DNA of 64,000 bases. It comes from Allolobophora icterica. Taxonomy: Eukaryota > Annelida > Clitellata > Crassiclitellata > Lumbricidae. The notes beneath the pieces were generated by a model. The model did not search any database, had not been told where the DNA came from, and worked only from the letters and a program-made list of their open reading frames with translations. The DNA lies in the NCBI GenBank assembly GCA_963556255.1, contig OY744617.1:26468371-26532370 (forward strand), in the 5' to 3' direction. The translations under genes and the position numbers were made by a program. This document shows positions 13,277 to 36,100 of the stretch, in pieces (the first letter of the stretch is position 1; every line of letters starts with the position of its first letter).

Positions 13277-14088
13277 TCTATATAAATAAATCGAGAATTC
13301 TGTCTGTCTGTCTGTCTCTGTCTGTTTGACCGGGATTAACTTCTACAATTTTGCACCTTTTCACTCGAAACCTTCACTACTGTGTCGGCCTCGGCATCGG
13401 ACACCCAGTGGAGGGGTTCGCGTACCCGCTTTTCACCGCTAACATGGTGAAAATCCCAAAAAACTCTACCCATCCGACCGTCCTTCACGCCCCAGGTCGT
13501 CTCTTCCACTGCAAAGCGGTTCTATTTATGGCGCCGGTATTCCCAACGTCATTAATAATGCGCATAACGCCCCAGCTCGCCTCTTCCACTGCCAAGCGGT
13601 TCTATTTATGGCGCGGGTATTCCCAACGTCATTAATAATGCGCATAACGACGTTGTTTACTTTCGCACAAAATTTAATTACTATCGATTCGAACTATATT
13701 CATCATTTTACAGCAAAATTGTATGTTCAAACACTCTTCTTTACTAAGGGCAGTGACGGCTAGATTTCTGGCGTTTTCTTGAACCCGCCAACTCCGGGTT
13801 CACCCTCTTCGACTGCGAAGCAGTCAGTCCACGGGAGACTGCGAAGCAGTCGTCGCCACAGGGTGACTGCGAAGCAGTCAGTCCACGGGAGACTGCGAAG
13901 CAGTCGTCGCCACAGGGCGACTGCGAAGCAGTCAGTCCACGCCTAGACTGCGAAGCAGTCTCCCCCACAGGTCGCCTAAATTTCTTCCTTATTCGCTACA
14001 CGGATTTAAACTTATACCTAAATTTGTTGCTTATTCGCTACAGGGATTGAAACTTATAACCCCGGGCAACGCCGGGTAAACCAGCTAG
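13277..14088 (+). mobile_element. Non-autonomous Helitron, about 812 bp
   Basis: The left end is TC within ATAATCTATATAAATAAATC; the right end is a CCCGGGCAACGCCGGG hairpin followed by TAAACCAG and CTAG, with T next. This is the Helitron arrangement (5' TC, 3' hairpin, CTRR, insertion between A and T, no target duplication). Inside are an 80-bp tandem duplication (13491-13648) and, at about 13810-13955, several copies of the palindrome GACTGCGAAGCAGTC. No Rep/helicase sequence is present. Confidence 0.82.
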
Positions 14089-14339
14089 TGTGTAATAATA
14101 ATAACCTTCACTATTTTACTGTGTTTCGATAGGTGCCTTCGGATTTTCTGGCCGCAAGTTTCCTGCTTGAAGAGGATGGGCAATAGGATGGCTGTTCTGT
14201 CGGGATTGTGTGTAAGGTGTGGTGTGTGTAGGGTGTGGTGGTCGTTTTGTGTTTGTATTTATATTTTTATTTGTCTTTAGTTTTTTGTAGTGTGTTTTTA
14301 TTTTATTTTTTTAAAGTATTTAGTTTTTTGTATTTGTGT

Positions 14340-14880
14340 TTAGTTTAGTGACAAAACGAGCAATAAAGCAAACAACGAATGACAAAGTAAATGACAAAGT
14401 AAATGACAAAACAGACACGAAAGCAAACAACAAATGACAAAGTAACAAAATAGACAATAAAGCAGTCAAGACAAAATAATCAAAAACTACACCCCTGCTG
14501 AGCCTCTGGCGTGGCTTAATCTCCCGTAAGCTCGTGAAAGCAGGGGGGCCCCTGGCGTGGCTTTATCTCCCGTAAGCCCTTTGTGTAGTTTTTGTGTTTT
14601 TGTCTTGTTTGTTTTGTTGTTTATTTTGTTTATTTTGTCGTTTGTTGTTTACTTTCGCGTTTGTTTTGTTGTTTGTTTTGTTGTTTATTTTGTTGTTTGT
14701 TGTTTGTTTTGTTGTTTGTTTTGTTGTTAAACTAAATACAAATGCAAAATCTAAATGCTTTGTAGTGTTAGTTTGTTTTTATTCTGTCGTGTGTTTGTAA
14801 ATTTTTTTGGTGTCATGTTCTGTTTATTTGGTCGTGGGTTGTTTGTTTTGTTGGTTATTTTGTCGTTTGTTGAGGTTCAA
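14340..14880. repeat. Large inverted repeat with simple-sequence arms
   Basis: The left arm is built of GACAAA/GCAAACAAC units (14340-14480), and the right arm is the complement (TTTGTTGTTTG units, 14580-14880). AAAAACTACAC and GTGTAGTTTTT face each other at the inner edge. The spacer holds two direct copies of CTGGCGTGGCTT and ATCTCCCGTAAG. This is a foldback-like structure. 14881-15317 has nothing recognisable. Confidence 0.7.
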
Positions 14881-15317
14881 GGTCTTGGCGAGGGATTAGA
14901 AGGAGGCGCATAGAAGAGTAGGTCAGACGGAGTCATCAACGAGCAGTGCGCAATCGCTGCTGAAACTATATGAGACACAAACGCTGACAGAAATTCTTAG
15001 AGTTATGAAAATTCAGACTGAAGTCTACTCATCTTTGTCGAGACGTTAATGGAGGCTGACGAAAACAGAATGACCAATATTCATCTAATAAAGATTCTGC
15101 ATGAAATTTTTCAAATGTTTTCATTCTTGGTATATAACAAACAGACACGAAAAGCAGTTATTCATTTATTTATCCACTTATTCCTCTATCCATCCTGTCA
15201 TTCATCCATCTATCTATTTATCCCTTCACTACATTCGTTCAATCATGAGTTCATGCTTTTAACTGTCGATTCGTCTTTCCTTTCTTCCGTCCGTTCGTTA
15301 ACTCATTCATTCAAGAA

Positions 15318-15615
15318 CATAGGCGTAGCTACATTGAGGCAAGAGGAGGCATTTGCCTCCTCTTGCTTTTTAGATTTAAAAATTTCCCTTGGGTTATAGT
15401 CCTGCATCCTGAAGTACCACCGCCCATTAGAGGTGGATGTTGCCTCCTCTTGAACGGAAGAAATCTCCCAAAAAAGTCATCAAATGTTTTGGTGAAGAAA
15501 TTCCCAAAAAAGGTCATCAATTTTTCTGTTAAAGAAATCCCCAAAAAGTAGGTCATCAAATTTTTTCACAAGCAGTAGTTGCCTCCTCTTGAATTGAAGT
15601 CTGACTACGCTCCTG
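15318..15615. mobile_element. hAT-like element, 298 bp, with exact 8-bp target duplication
   Basis: TTCAAGAA lies at 15310-15317 and 15616-15623. The ends are CATAGGCGTAGC and GACTACGCTCCTG. Subterminal GAGGAGGCA-type motifs recur in both orientations. No transposase is present. Confidence 0.8.
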
Positions 15616-15745
15616 TTCAAGAAACACTAAGAAACACCAAGAAACATTAAGAAGCATTGGGAAACACCAAGATACATTGGGAAACACCAAGAAACATTGA
15701 GAAACACCAAGAAACCTTAAGGAGTATTGGGAAACACCAAGAAAC
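15616..15745. repeat. Short tandem array of GAAACACCAA / GAAACATTGG units
   Basis: About twelve 10-11 base units follow directly after the preceding hAT-like element. Confidence 0.85.
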
Positions 15746-15879
15746 TCCCTCTCGAGTTCCGCACATTCTCGGTTCTTCCATCATTGCAACCCGTCCTCCA
15801 TCATCCCCTTCATGCTACTCTATCTATCACCCCTCGTGCTTCTCCACTCGAAACTGAGGTCTTGCCTTTTCAAGAACTT

Positions 15880-16255
15880 CTACCCAGACTCATCCGATCC
15901 TCCGCCTTTCAATTCTTTCCCTAAACGACACCCGCCTTAACAGCTGCTCTGCCTCTTCTCGACCTGCCCTCGTGGAACCGGACTCTGGACTACTCTTTGG
16001 AAAACGCCTTGTGATTTGACGCAGCGCTCGTGAATAGGCTGGTGCCCTGCGCTTGGCCTTCGAGTGACGCTTTAGAAGTTTGGAGATTACGATTACGACT
16101 ACGATTACCAATATAGGAAATGTCAACAAGAAACAACTATGGCCAACCGGAATTAGGGGTCGTCCATAAAGGACGTCCGCAAAATATGGACCCTCCCTCC
16201 CCTTTTTCCGCATTTGACGCTCCCTCTCCCCGTGCGGACGTCCGCACGCCTAAGT
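15880..16255 (+). repeat. Interspersed repeat with ATTACG tail, followed by a half-element starting GGGGTCGTCC
   Basis: 15880-16110 is a plus-strand copy of the repeat nested at 7.2 kb and ends in ATTACGATTACG-type units. From 16153 the text GGGGTCGTCCATAAAGGACG and GTGCGGACGTCCGCACG matches the inverted-repeat element at 61937, but no right end is visible. Confidence 0.6.
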
Positions 16256-17252
16256 AAATTTTTGTGTCGTGTAGCGCCGCCTCTGACACCCAGCTCGGCT
16301 TGTAATAGCGACGTTTTCGATGATTAATTTTATCAGCTATGCAAGAAGAGGATCCTCGTTCGAAGTATCTGAATGATATGCAGCGGCGTAACCAGGGCTT
16401 CAAAGTAATTACTCAGCTTGTAACACTGAGGGGAGGGGTTTGGGGAGGGGGCTGTGCCCCTTTCCCAGGGTAAGAAAATTTTTATTTAGAGGTTTGTAAT
16501 GGTGCATTTTGGAGACCATCGTTTTAGTTTAAAGTAATAACATTTGACATAGTTTCTTTGGCCCAGGCCCTGGGCGGCGATCTAGGGGGGAACGGGGGAC
16601 ATGTCCCCCCACCTTTAAGAGTGGGGGGGACACTCCATGCATTTGTCCCCCCCCCACATTTTGAAGAAACACGAAAAAGGCGGAGAAATGTAATTGTGCG
16701 TGAGGGTTTTCGGAGCGTTTTTGACCAGACGAGGTAAAAATAATTTTTTTAGGAGAAGTGTATTCGTCGAAAAACCCTGTATTGCTGGGAGGGGGAAAAG
16801 TTGAAGAAAGTGGCGAACGACTAAAAAAAGGTCATCAACTTTTTTTAGAGATGAAATCGATATTTCTTGCGGGGATGAATTGGTGGAAATGAAAGTGGGA
16901 AAAAAAGAAGTGGGGAAAAAAGGGGATAGTGTAAGAAAAAGTTGTAAAAAGTAGAGGTGAAGGAGATGAAAGTTAAATTTTTCGGAGATGAAGTGGCAGA
17001 AAATTTTTTTTTCGGACAAGATTTTCCAAAACCGGTCGTCGACGAGATCGTGGCCGACTTTGTCCCCCCCTCCCCACCTCTCAGACAAGATCGCCGCCAC
17101 TGGTAGACTGCATTCAATGAAACCCTTCCTCACCCCTTTGTGCCCGTATACGTCACATAAACGTTGCCTTCAAATCCCCCTACCGTAATTTCGAACTATG
17201 TCATGTAGCCCTAACCTTTAAGGTTACGGGCCAAGGGCTTGGTAGAATTAAC
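16256..17252. other. No gene; C/G-run-rich repetitive sequence
   Basis: Long C and G runs (around 16440-16470, 16585-16665 and 17065-17080) resemble the internal text of other elements in this window, but no terminal repeats or target duplications could be paired. Minus-strand frames here are low-complexity Phe/Ser/Leu readings. Confidence 0.4.
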
Positions 17253-17340
17253 TATTTCAAATGAAGTGTTATTCTTTTTCAAATGAAATGTTATCCTTTT
17301 TCAACTGAAATGTTAATCTTTTTCAAATGAAATGCTGTTC
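17253..17340. repeat. Tandem repeat, about 22-24 bp unit, 4 copies
   Basis: The unit is TTTTTCAAATGAAATGTTAT with small changes. Confidence 0.85.
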
Positions 17341-17635
17341 TACTTGACCAGAAAATTCTATACATTCTCACTTGACACATACAGCTTCCAACTTTAGTAG
17401 GCCTATAGGCCTAATTTTATTTTATCACCGACGGAGGGGTGGCGGGTTGAACTGGCCCAGATTTTCTGGAACTGCATACCTTAACTTAGCAATGCTTACC
17501 AGCGTCGTCTCCACAGAGCCAAACCGCCACACTACGTATGACGTTATCAGCACACAACTGCTAAGCGTGGCGCCAGTGTTGGTTACAGACCAAGGAGACC
17601 TTAGTTCACGTGGTGCACGTTGTTCTAGCCAGGGT

Positions 17636-17995
17636 CGTTACATGTATATAATTTACATGGGACGTTACATGAACATGGACGTTACATGAACATGAGGTGT
17701 TACATGTACATGGGACGTTACATGAACATGGGACTTTCCATGTACACGTGCTTCATGTTCACATCTGAAAAATGTTCGCCTGGGATGAGCTTGTATAGAT
17801 GCCTCGAAGTAGATATCTCGAAGAGCGCCGTATGAAGGTTCTGAATGAATGATTGCTCTGAATGAATGTTCTGAATGCTCGTTCTGAATGCTCGTTCTGA
17901 ATGAACGTTCTGAATGAATGAATGCTATGAATGAATGCTTTGAATGAAGGAAGGAGTGAACGAACGAATGCATGAATGAATGAATGAATTCGTGT
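17636..17995. repeat. Two tandem arrays: GTTACATGAACATGG units, then TGAATGAATG/CTCGTTC units
   Basis: 17636-17765 has about five copies of a unit built from GGACGTTACATG and AACATG. 17830-17995 is a TGAATG-rich array. Confidence 0.85.
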
Positions 17996-19375
<1,380 letters not shown>

Positions 19376-20068
19376 ATATAATGTGTATTCATTCATTCAT
19401 TTAATTATATATAATTCGCATACTACGGACCAAACTATATTCCAAACTATATATCAGTTTGGTCTGTAGTGTGTCCAAGACGAAATTCATGCGACCATTG
19501 AAGCTTCAAATCGATCGCTGATCGATCCATTTATATATCGCTGACAAGACAAAGGCATAGGCCTATAGGCCTACACCTCTATATCACTTCACCTGCAACA
19601 GGGCGATGTCCAATTGCCATAATACGGTAGAACACCAAGCCCATGCTAACATGTAGGCCTAGTTATACTGTGCAGGCCAAGCTATACACTTGATAATACA
19701 GCTCTTGTACACGCAGGCTTTCTAAGTAGGTACTTCTGAATGCATGTACATATACATATGTGCGTAAATATACATACTTTACGAACCTGCATAATGTATA
19801 TATAGGCCTATGTATATATTTATATTTGTATGCGTATGTAATCACTGTCCTTAATACAGTTCCGATATCTTTAATGTACACGTATCGATGCAACAGGTCT
19901 AAATAGACCTAAGCCTGCGTGACCTCTTCATAGTGAAATCGGATTTTTATCACAAGCACTTTTGCACTTATTCGTTGTTTCACTACTAAGGTAGACCTTA
20001 GAAAACGCCGATTGTTCACGTAATATATCACAAAAAATCGCTCATTCGATATATCTGTTCGCCACGAA

Positions 20069-30527
<10,459 letters not shown>

Positions 30528-30770
30528 GCCAGAAACTGGAAGATAGCCCGTATAATTTATTGGTTTATTACAAACATTGTAAACAAGTTGAGGTTTTAGT
30601 TCTAGAGAATGCATTTGGAACACCGTACTGCAGATAACATACCCTGGGGTCATTGTTATGGACATCTGCAAAGGGGAGGGAGGAGACACCCCAATGCATA
30701 GAAGGGGTTGGGTACACTGAATGTGGACAGCTTCTATGTGGACATCTCCGTCCAAATATGGTAAATTTTA

Positions 30771-30776
30771 ATAAAG
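30771..30776 (+). other. Polyadenylation signal AATAAA for the MTBD-like gene
   Basis: It is the clearest AATAAA downstream of the TAA at 30525-30527, and gives a 3' UTR of about 260 bases. Confidence 0.5.
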
Positions 30777-32137
30777 CCTGTGCATTAAACAGCTTCAGTC
30801 GGACAATAGTCTGAAGCATGTTGGACCATTATTTATAATTATTTATTTATTACAAACATTTTTAACACGCGCAAAGTCACACATTAGTGGACTTCACTGG
30901 GAGCAGCCTAAGCTACACCATACCTTGCATTGTGTCAGGCAACCACCAGCTTCAGCAGTAGCTGGCATTGGAGAGCGGACCTTCACAAAGGGGTAAAGGG
31001 AGATCAATCCCTAATGTAGACAATGAAAGGGCTCTAAAGTATGTCATTTTGGGACGTCCTTTCTTGATGCAGTCGCTACTAGAGCAGGTCTTGCATCCTA
31101 ATTTCATGTTCATGTTTAACAGATGTTGCAAATGTTGCCTTACTGGAAAAACCACTTCGGCTAAGTTAGACTTTCATTGACTTTCTTCGTTTTTTTTTAA
31201 AACAAATTGACTGTTTTGCTAAAAAGTTATTAAAATATGTGTGTGGTTTAAAAATTACTTGGAAGTGCAACATAGCTGAATAGTTTCAAACGAAGTAATT
31301 GATTAAATGAAGTCATAACATAAATCTGGGACATGAAGCCGATGAATATATGATCTTTTATCTAGACTATGTGTGTGGCTCACATCCGGGATCTTTGGGA
31401 CACGGGCTATTTTTAGCCGGCTAGTCAAACATGGCTCGCTTATAATAGCTGGCTGAAATAAATAAACACTTTTATCAATGAGAAAACGTCTTCAAAAAAT
31501 TATAAATAGAATGTGTTCAAAGGAAAATTTTTATGATTGGAGTGCTATTAATTTGGATGAACTTCTCGGTGCCCTTAATTATAAATCGCTAAAAGAATCT
31601 AGAGCGATTCCTTGCGCTGTGTTTACTTCTGCTCTGATCCGAGTCCTAAGAACCCGGATGACGGCCACAGACATCGCCTGCGATGAATCAGAAAAGACGA
31701 GCTCTGATTGGCTGACGCGTTGCGGCTTCGTATCCCTTAGTAATCTTAATCCCAGCATAAATACTTTGATTTTAAAAAGTATATATTTAGTAACAAAAGA
31801 ATGTTCGCAAGACAAACTGATAAAAAATTTGAAATGTTTAGTCAAGCTGATATCTAAAAGTATTAATACATTGTTCATGCTTGTTCTGTTCCTCATTATC
31901 TCCAACTCCATACTGGAGAGAGCAGCCCGTACAGATTTGAAATTCATTTCCCACAAGCCCAGAGAGAGACAGAGTGAAATTGGAATTTCTGCACAATTCA
32001 GCTTAAGTTTTCAGTTTGAATTTAGTGCCCGGCATCAAAAGATTTTCTTCATAACACCATCCCGGGTTTTAGCACACGACACTAGAATAGGTCAAAGACA
32101 AAAAGGTCAACACTTGAAAGATGAACACTAGGGATTA
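30777..32137. other. Convergent intergenic region with a 217-codon frame of unknown status
   Basis: A plus-strand ATG frame at 31478-32131 encodes 217 residues and ends seven bases before the DSCC1 stop. I recognise no family or motif; the composition is AT-rich with Ile/Leu/Ser/Lys typical of chance frames in such DNA, and the opposite strand is also open for 125 codons at 31579-31956. It could be a gene remnant, DSCC1 3' UTR antisense, or chance. Confidence 0.3.
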
Positions 32138-33092
32138 CTAGAGTTTCTTGCTGCTGTACAGTTTGATTCCATTTTGGGACGAGACTCGGGCATATTTCGT
32201 CAGCAACACTCCAATTCCTAGTTTGTCCAAGCACAATCCTCTACAACAAATGAACAAGAAGGTGATGTTAAATCCACACCACACTCATCGGAGCATCAAA
32301 GTTATTAAGCTGCAAATCATGTGAAAAATCATTATCATACTGTAATCTCTAGAACGCTTCAGTGTCCAAAAACGCCGAGTCAAGGGAACTAGCTTAAGCT
32401 TATTCATTGTGTAGGAACTCTGTTAAATCATAGTCAAAGTAAAATCAGTGAGGCAGATAAGGTCAGGTTCAGGTACAAAGGTCAATCAAGTAAACAGGTG
32501 GTACAGAGAAAAGGAGTCAAGTGTGCTGAACATATGCAAACAAAATTAGTCACCCAGTTGGAGATTACAGTTCGCCTTTTGATTTGATCATTTCCGTGAG
32601 TTACCTTGGCAACATGTTAAAGCCCAGTGTGCTTTAACACATTACCACGGCGCAATTATAGTGGTGCAGCAGACTCTTTTCCTGTGCTTGTCCACTTTTT
32701 GTCAACAGCTTGTGGTTAGAAATCGATCTGCCTCAGGTAGCATTTCCGCCCACAGCCACCCCATTTTCTGATGCTCGTGGGCAATGTCTATATATCTAAT
32801 ATATATGTAATATATATATTACACTATATGTAGTGTAATATATATATCTTGTGGGGCGTGGTGGCTCAGTGGTAAGTTCGGCGCCTTGTGACCGGAGGGT
32901 TGCAGGTTCGAACCCCACTCTAGCCGCTGCGTACGGACCTTGGGCAAGTCCTTCACTCGCAATTGCTCGTGGCGCTTCGGCGCCAAAATTCCGGCACAGT
33001 ATCAAATGCTGTAGTCGGGAGCGCCTCTGAGTAGTAGTTGACTTCGAGAGGCGCTATAGAAATATCCGGAATAAATAAATATATAGTGTAAA

Positions 33093-33154
<62 letters not shown>

Positions 33155-36100
33155 CAATAGATATATCTATAAGTTGTAGCAGATATGGGACTAGGGACTA
33201 TCATTTGATACTTTACACATTAATTCGATGCTATTAATTTAGCTATTGCTCTGTACAGTCAGGTTTAGAAATAGAGATTTTCAAAAGAGAAAAGAAGACA
33301 GACTCACTCTACATACGGAGTTATTTCCTCTAACGTCCAGCGTGCCTTAGCACGAAACAGCGCTTGAAAACTGTTAATAAAAAATTCATACTGAAGAAAT
33401 CACAGTCCGTACGATACTTTACGTTACAGCTGAAGGAAAATAAAACCACACAATAATATAGAACAATTAAACCACTGAAAATTCTGGCAGTTAAGTCTGG
33501 AAATGAATTTCAAATTTCACACAAAGCCACAATAGCTTCGTCATTTAAAGAATGGCTTTACTAAACTTGTATGACTGAGCATCTCGGAGAATTTTTGCAA
33601 AAGAGTCACTAAAATACGCACAGGTCGAATTACGATTACTATTACTACGATTACAATCACATTTACAATATGGAACGAAACATGCAGCCATATGTAAGCT
33701 AGTCTAATCGACTGTTAGATTGGCCCTGGGTACATTAAATTATTCAGAGTAATGGAATTGCCATGCTGTAGACTGACGTCTTACGGGATACTGGTAGCTA
33801 CAAGCATTCTAAAGATATTTAAAAACCAAAAATTAATAACTCACTCTTGTTAGATATCACAAGCACTTGGAAAGTCTAAGCAAAAATCATTTAAATTACT
33901 CACTTAAAGGAGCCAACTTTAAGTCAATATGAACACAGTGTGATATGGACAAGTGTACATTTAAAAGGGAGCAACTTTACAGGTAACTTAAAATAAAGAT
34001 ATTGGCTGAGTCAGCACTTATGTTTAGATTTATTTATTATCCCACCGTTCTTCAACATCCTCTGGAAGTTCAGAGACTGGAAAGTAACGAATGACCTCCG
34101 GACGAGCTTCTCGATCAACCAGCACCATGCCCTAGAAATTAAAGTCAGCTTTAAGATTATCACAATTACTCCAAAATTCAGTCTGTTACTTACATTTATT
34201 ATTTATTAATTAAATTTGTAACGCGTGCATGATCACACTGAAATGTGAATCTGAGGCGTGAATAATGAGCCCCCAGGAAAAGATGCAGTTAGATATCCAA
34301 GTGCTTTAAAGTCAAGGAGAAAGTGAATTTTGAGCCACTTTTTGAAGGAAGGAAGTGAAATGGAGCTATGAAGAAAGAGTGGCAGTCAACGTAAGCATGT
34401 GTACGGATGTCACGGAATATCACTCAGGTTATAAAATGTTAGTCCTAAACAAAAATCGGGCAGTTCAGTAGACGTAACAATACACTGCTGCTTCTTGCAC
34501 AAATCTACATTTAATGACTTTTATAGCACCATTATAGTATGGCATCAGTGCTTTTGTTGTTTGGGGTTCAACCCTCCTCCAAGTCTTCTTCTAACCCTCC
34601 AGCTAAGCAACTGAAAAGATGTTGGGGGGTCAGCCATCAGTCGTGAGTGTTTTGCGTGAAACATATTATCAACAAATTAGATTTTGACTTGCGTCCGTTT
34701 ACTTTGGTAATCTGTAAAAATTTCAACTCCCTCTTTTTCCACTGTAAGGCATGCAGGGAGTAAGTTGATGGCTGCCTGACATGAAAAATATGAAGTGAAA
34801 CCACAATCAATAGAAGGATTCATTATAAATCTGATAAGATTACCAGTACGTATCTAAGAGTAAAATTTCAGTAGCACAAATATCACATCACTTAGCTAAT
34901 GACAAAAAGCAAAAACTTCATCATAACACTTACTTCTAGTTGGCTGAGGTCAGTGTGCATTCCATCAGGAACTGCCATCTGCAAGGTTTCTATAAAGTCG
35001 TGCAGGTTAAACTTTGAAGGAAAAAAACAGTTCAAAAACAGCATTAGGATTTGTTACATTCTGTACTCAGAATGTAATCAGTACGGAAGTAACCAACGAG
35101 ATATTCTCTCATTAACACCACACTTTCTCTAATTTATACCAACTCTATTGAATAATTACACTATGTATCACATTTTTCCTGGGTGTAAGTGCTATTTCCT
35201 ACTACCTGATGCCTCAAAAGTATAGAAAATGGCTGAATATGTTCCCTGCAAACTTTGTTTCTGTGACCATGAGAATCAGTTTTAGAAATGCACCTATTTC
35301 CAATGAAAAAACAGGTAAATTTGCATCTTTTCATTCACATAAAGTCAGAATAAAACAACACATGAATCAAAATTAACATGCATTTGCACCAGAGTTATAC
35401 AAAAATAAGATTTAGAAGCGAGTAGTTTTTCAAGATTTACGAATTATTAATATCAACACTAAGCAAACAGTTTTCAAGGCTTCAATGTGGGCCATCCTAT
35501 GTATTTTTCTTCAAAATTTGAGACAGCTCAGGAACATTTTCAACCTATATGCAGTTGCACCTCTCTCAATCTGTGAGATAGCTATATTTTAGCACCTTTA
35601 ACAGTTTCTTTAAAGGCCCTAAGTAAATACCAGATATAGTTATGTCTGTTCCAGCAGAAAAAGTGCATGGCACAGTTTTAACCTATCACAAGTGTCACCG
35701 CACTAGATCAGTTTGACAGACAGCTAGATTCTGCAGGACTGGTGCTACATAAATTAACCAGATGCACACATACATACATACATATATACACATACATACA
35801 TAATACATACACATAAATAAAACATACATACATATATATACACATACATACATACATACACATACATACATACATACACATACATACATACATACACATA
35901 CATACACACATATACATACACACATACATACATACATATATACATACATACATACACACATACATACACATACATATACATAAATACATACAATGTCATA
36001 CATACCTCGGGTGTAGCAGAGAGGATTAATTCAGCGTAGAATCGAGAGACTGCATCATCTTTCAGCTTATAGTAAACCGATCCATCTGCACCAGAAAAGA

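Noticed and set aside
33540..33620. DSCC1 C-terminal exon candidate (LLQKFSEML) on the minus strand
   Set aside because: Weak similarity only; much better matches to the DCC1 C-terminus are at 33308-33370 and 32138-32240 with correct phases.
34041..34131. DSCC1 ending at ERWDNK with a stop overlapping AATAAA
   Set aside because: A GTGGGA donor at 34045 joins in phase to the exon at 33370, giving ERFQALF as in the family, so the apparent truncation is intron sequence.
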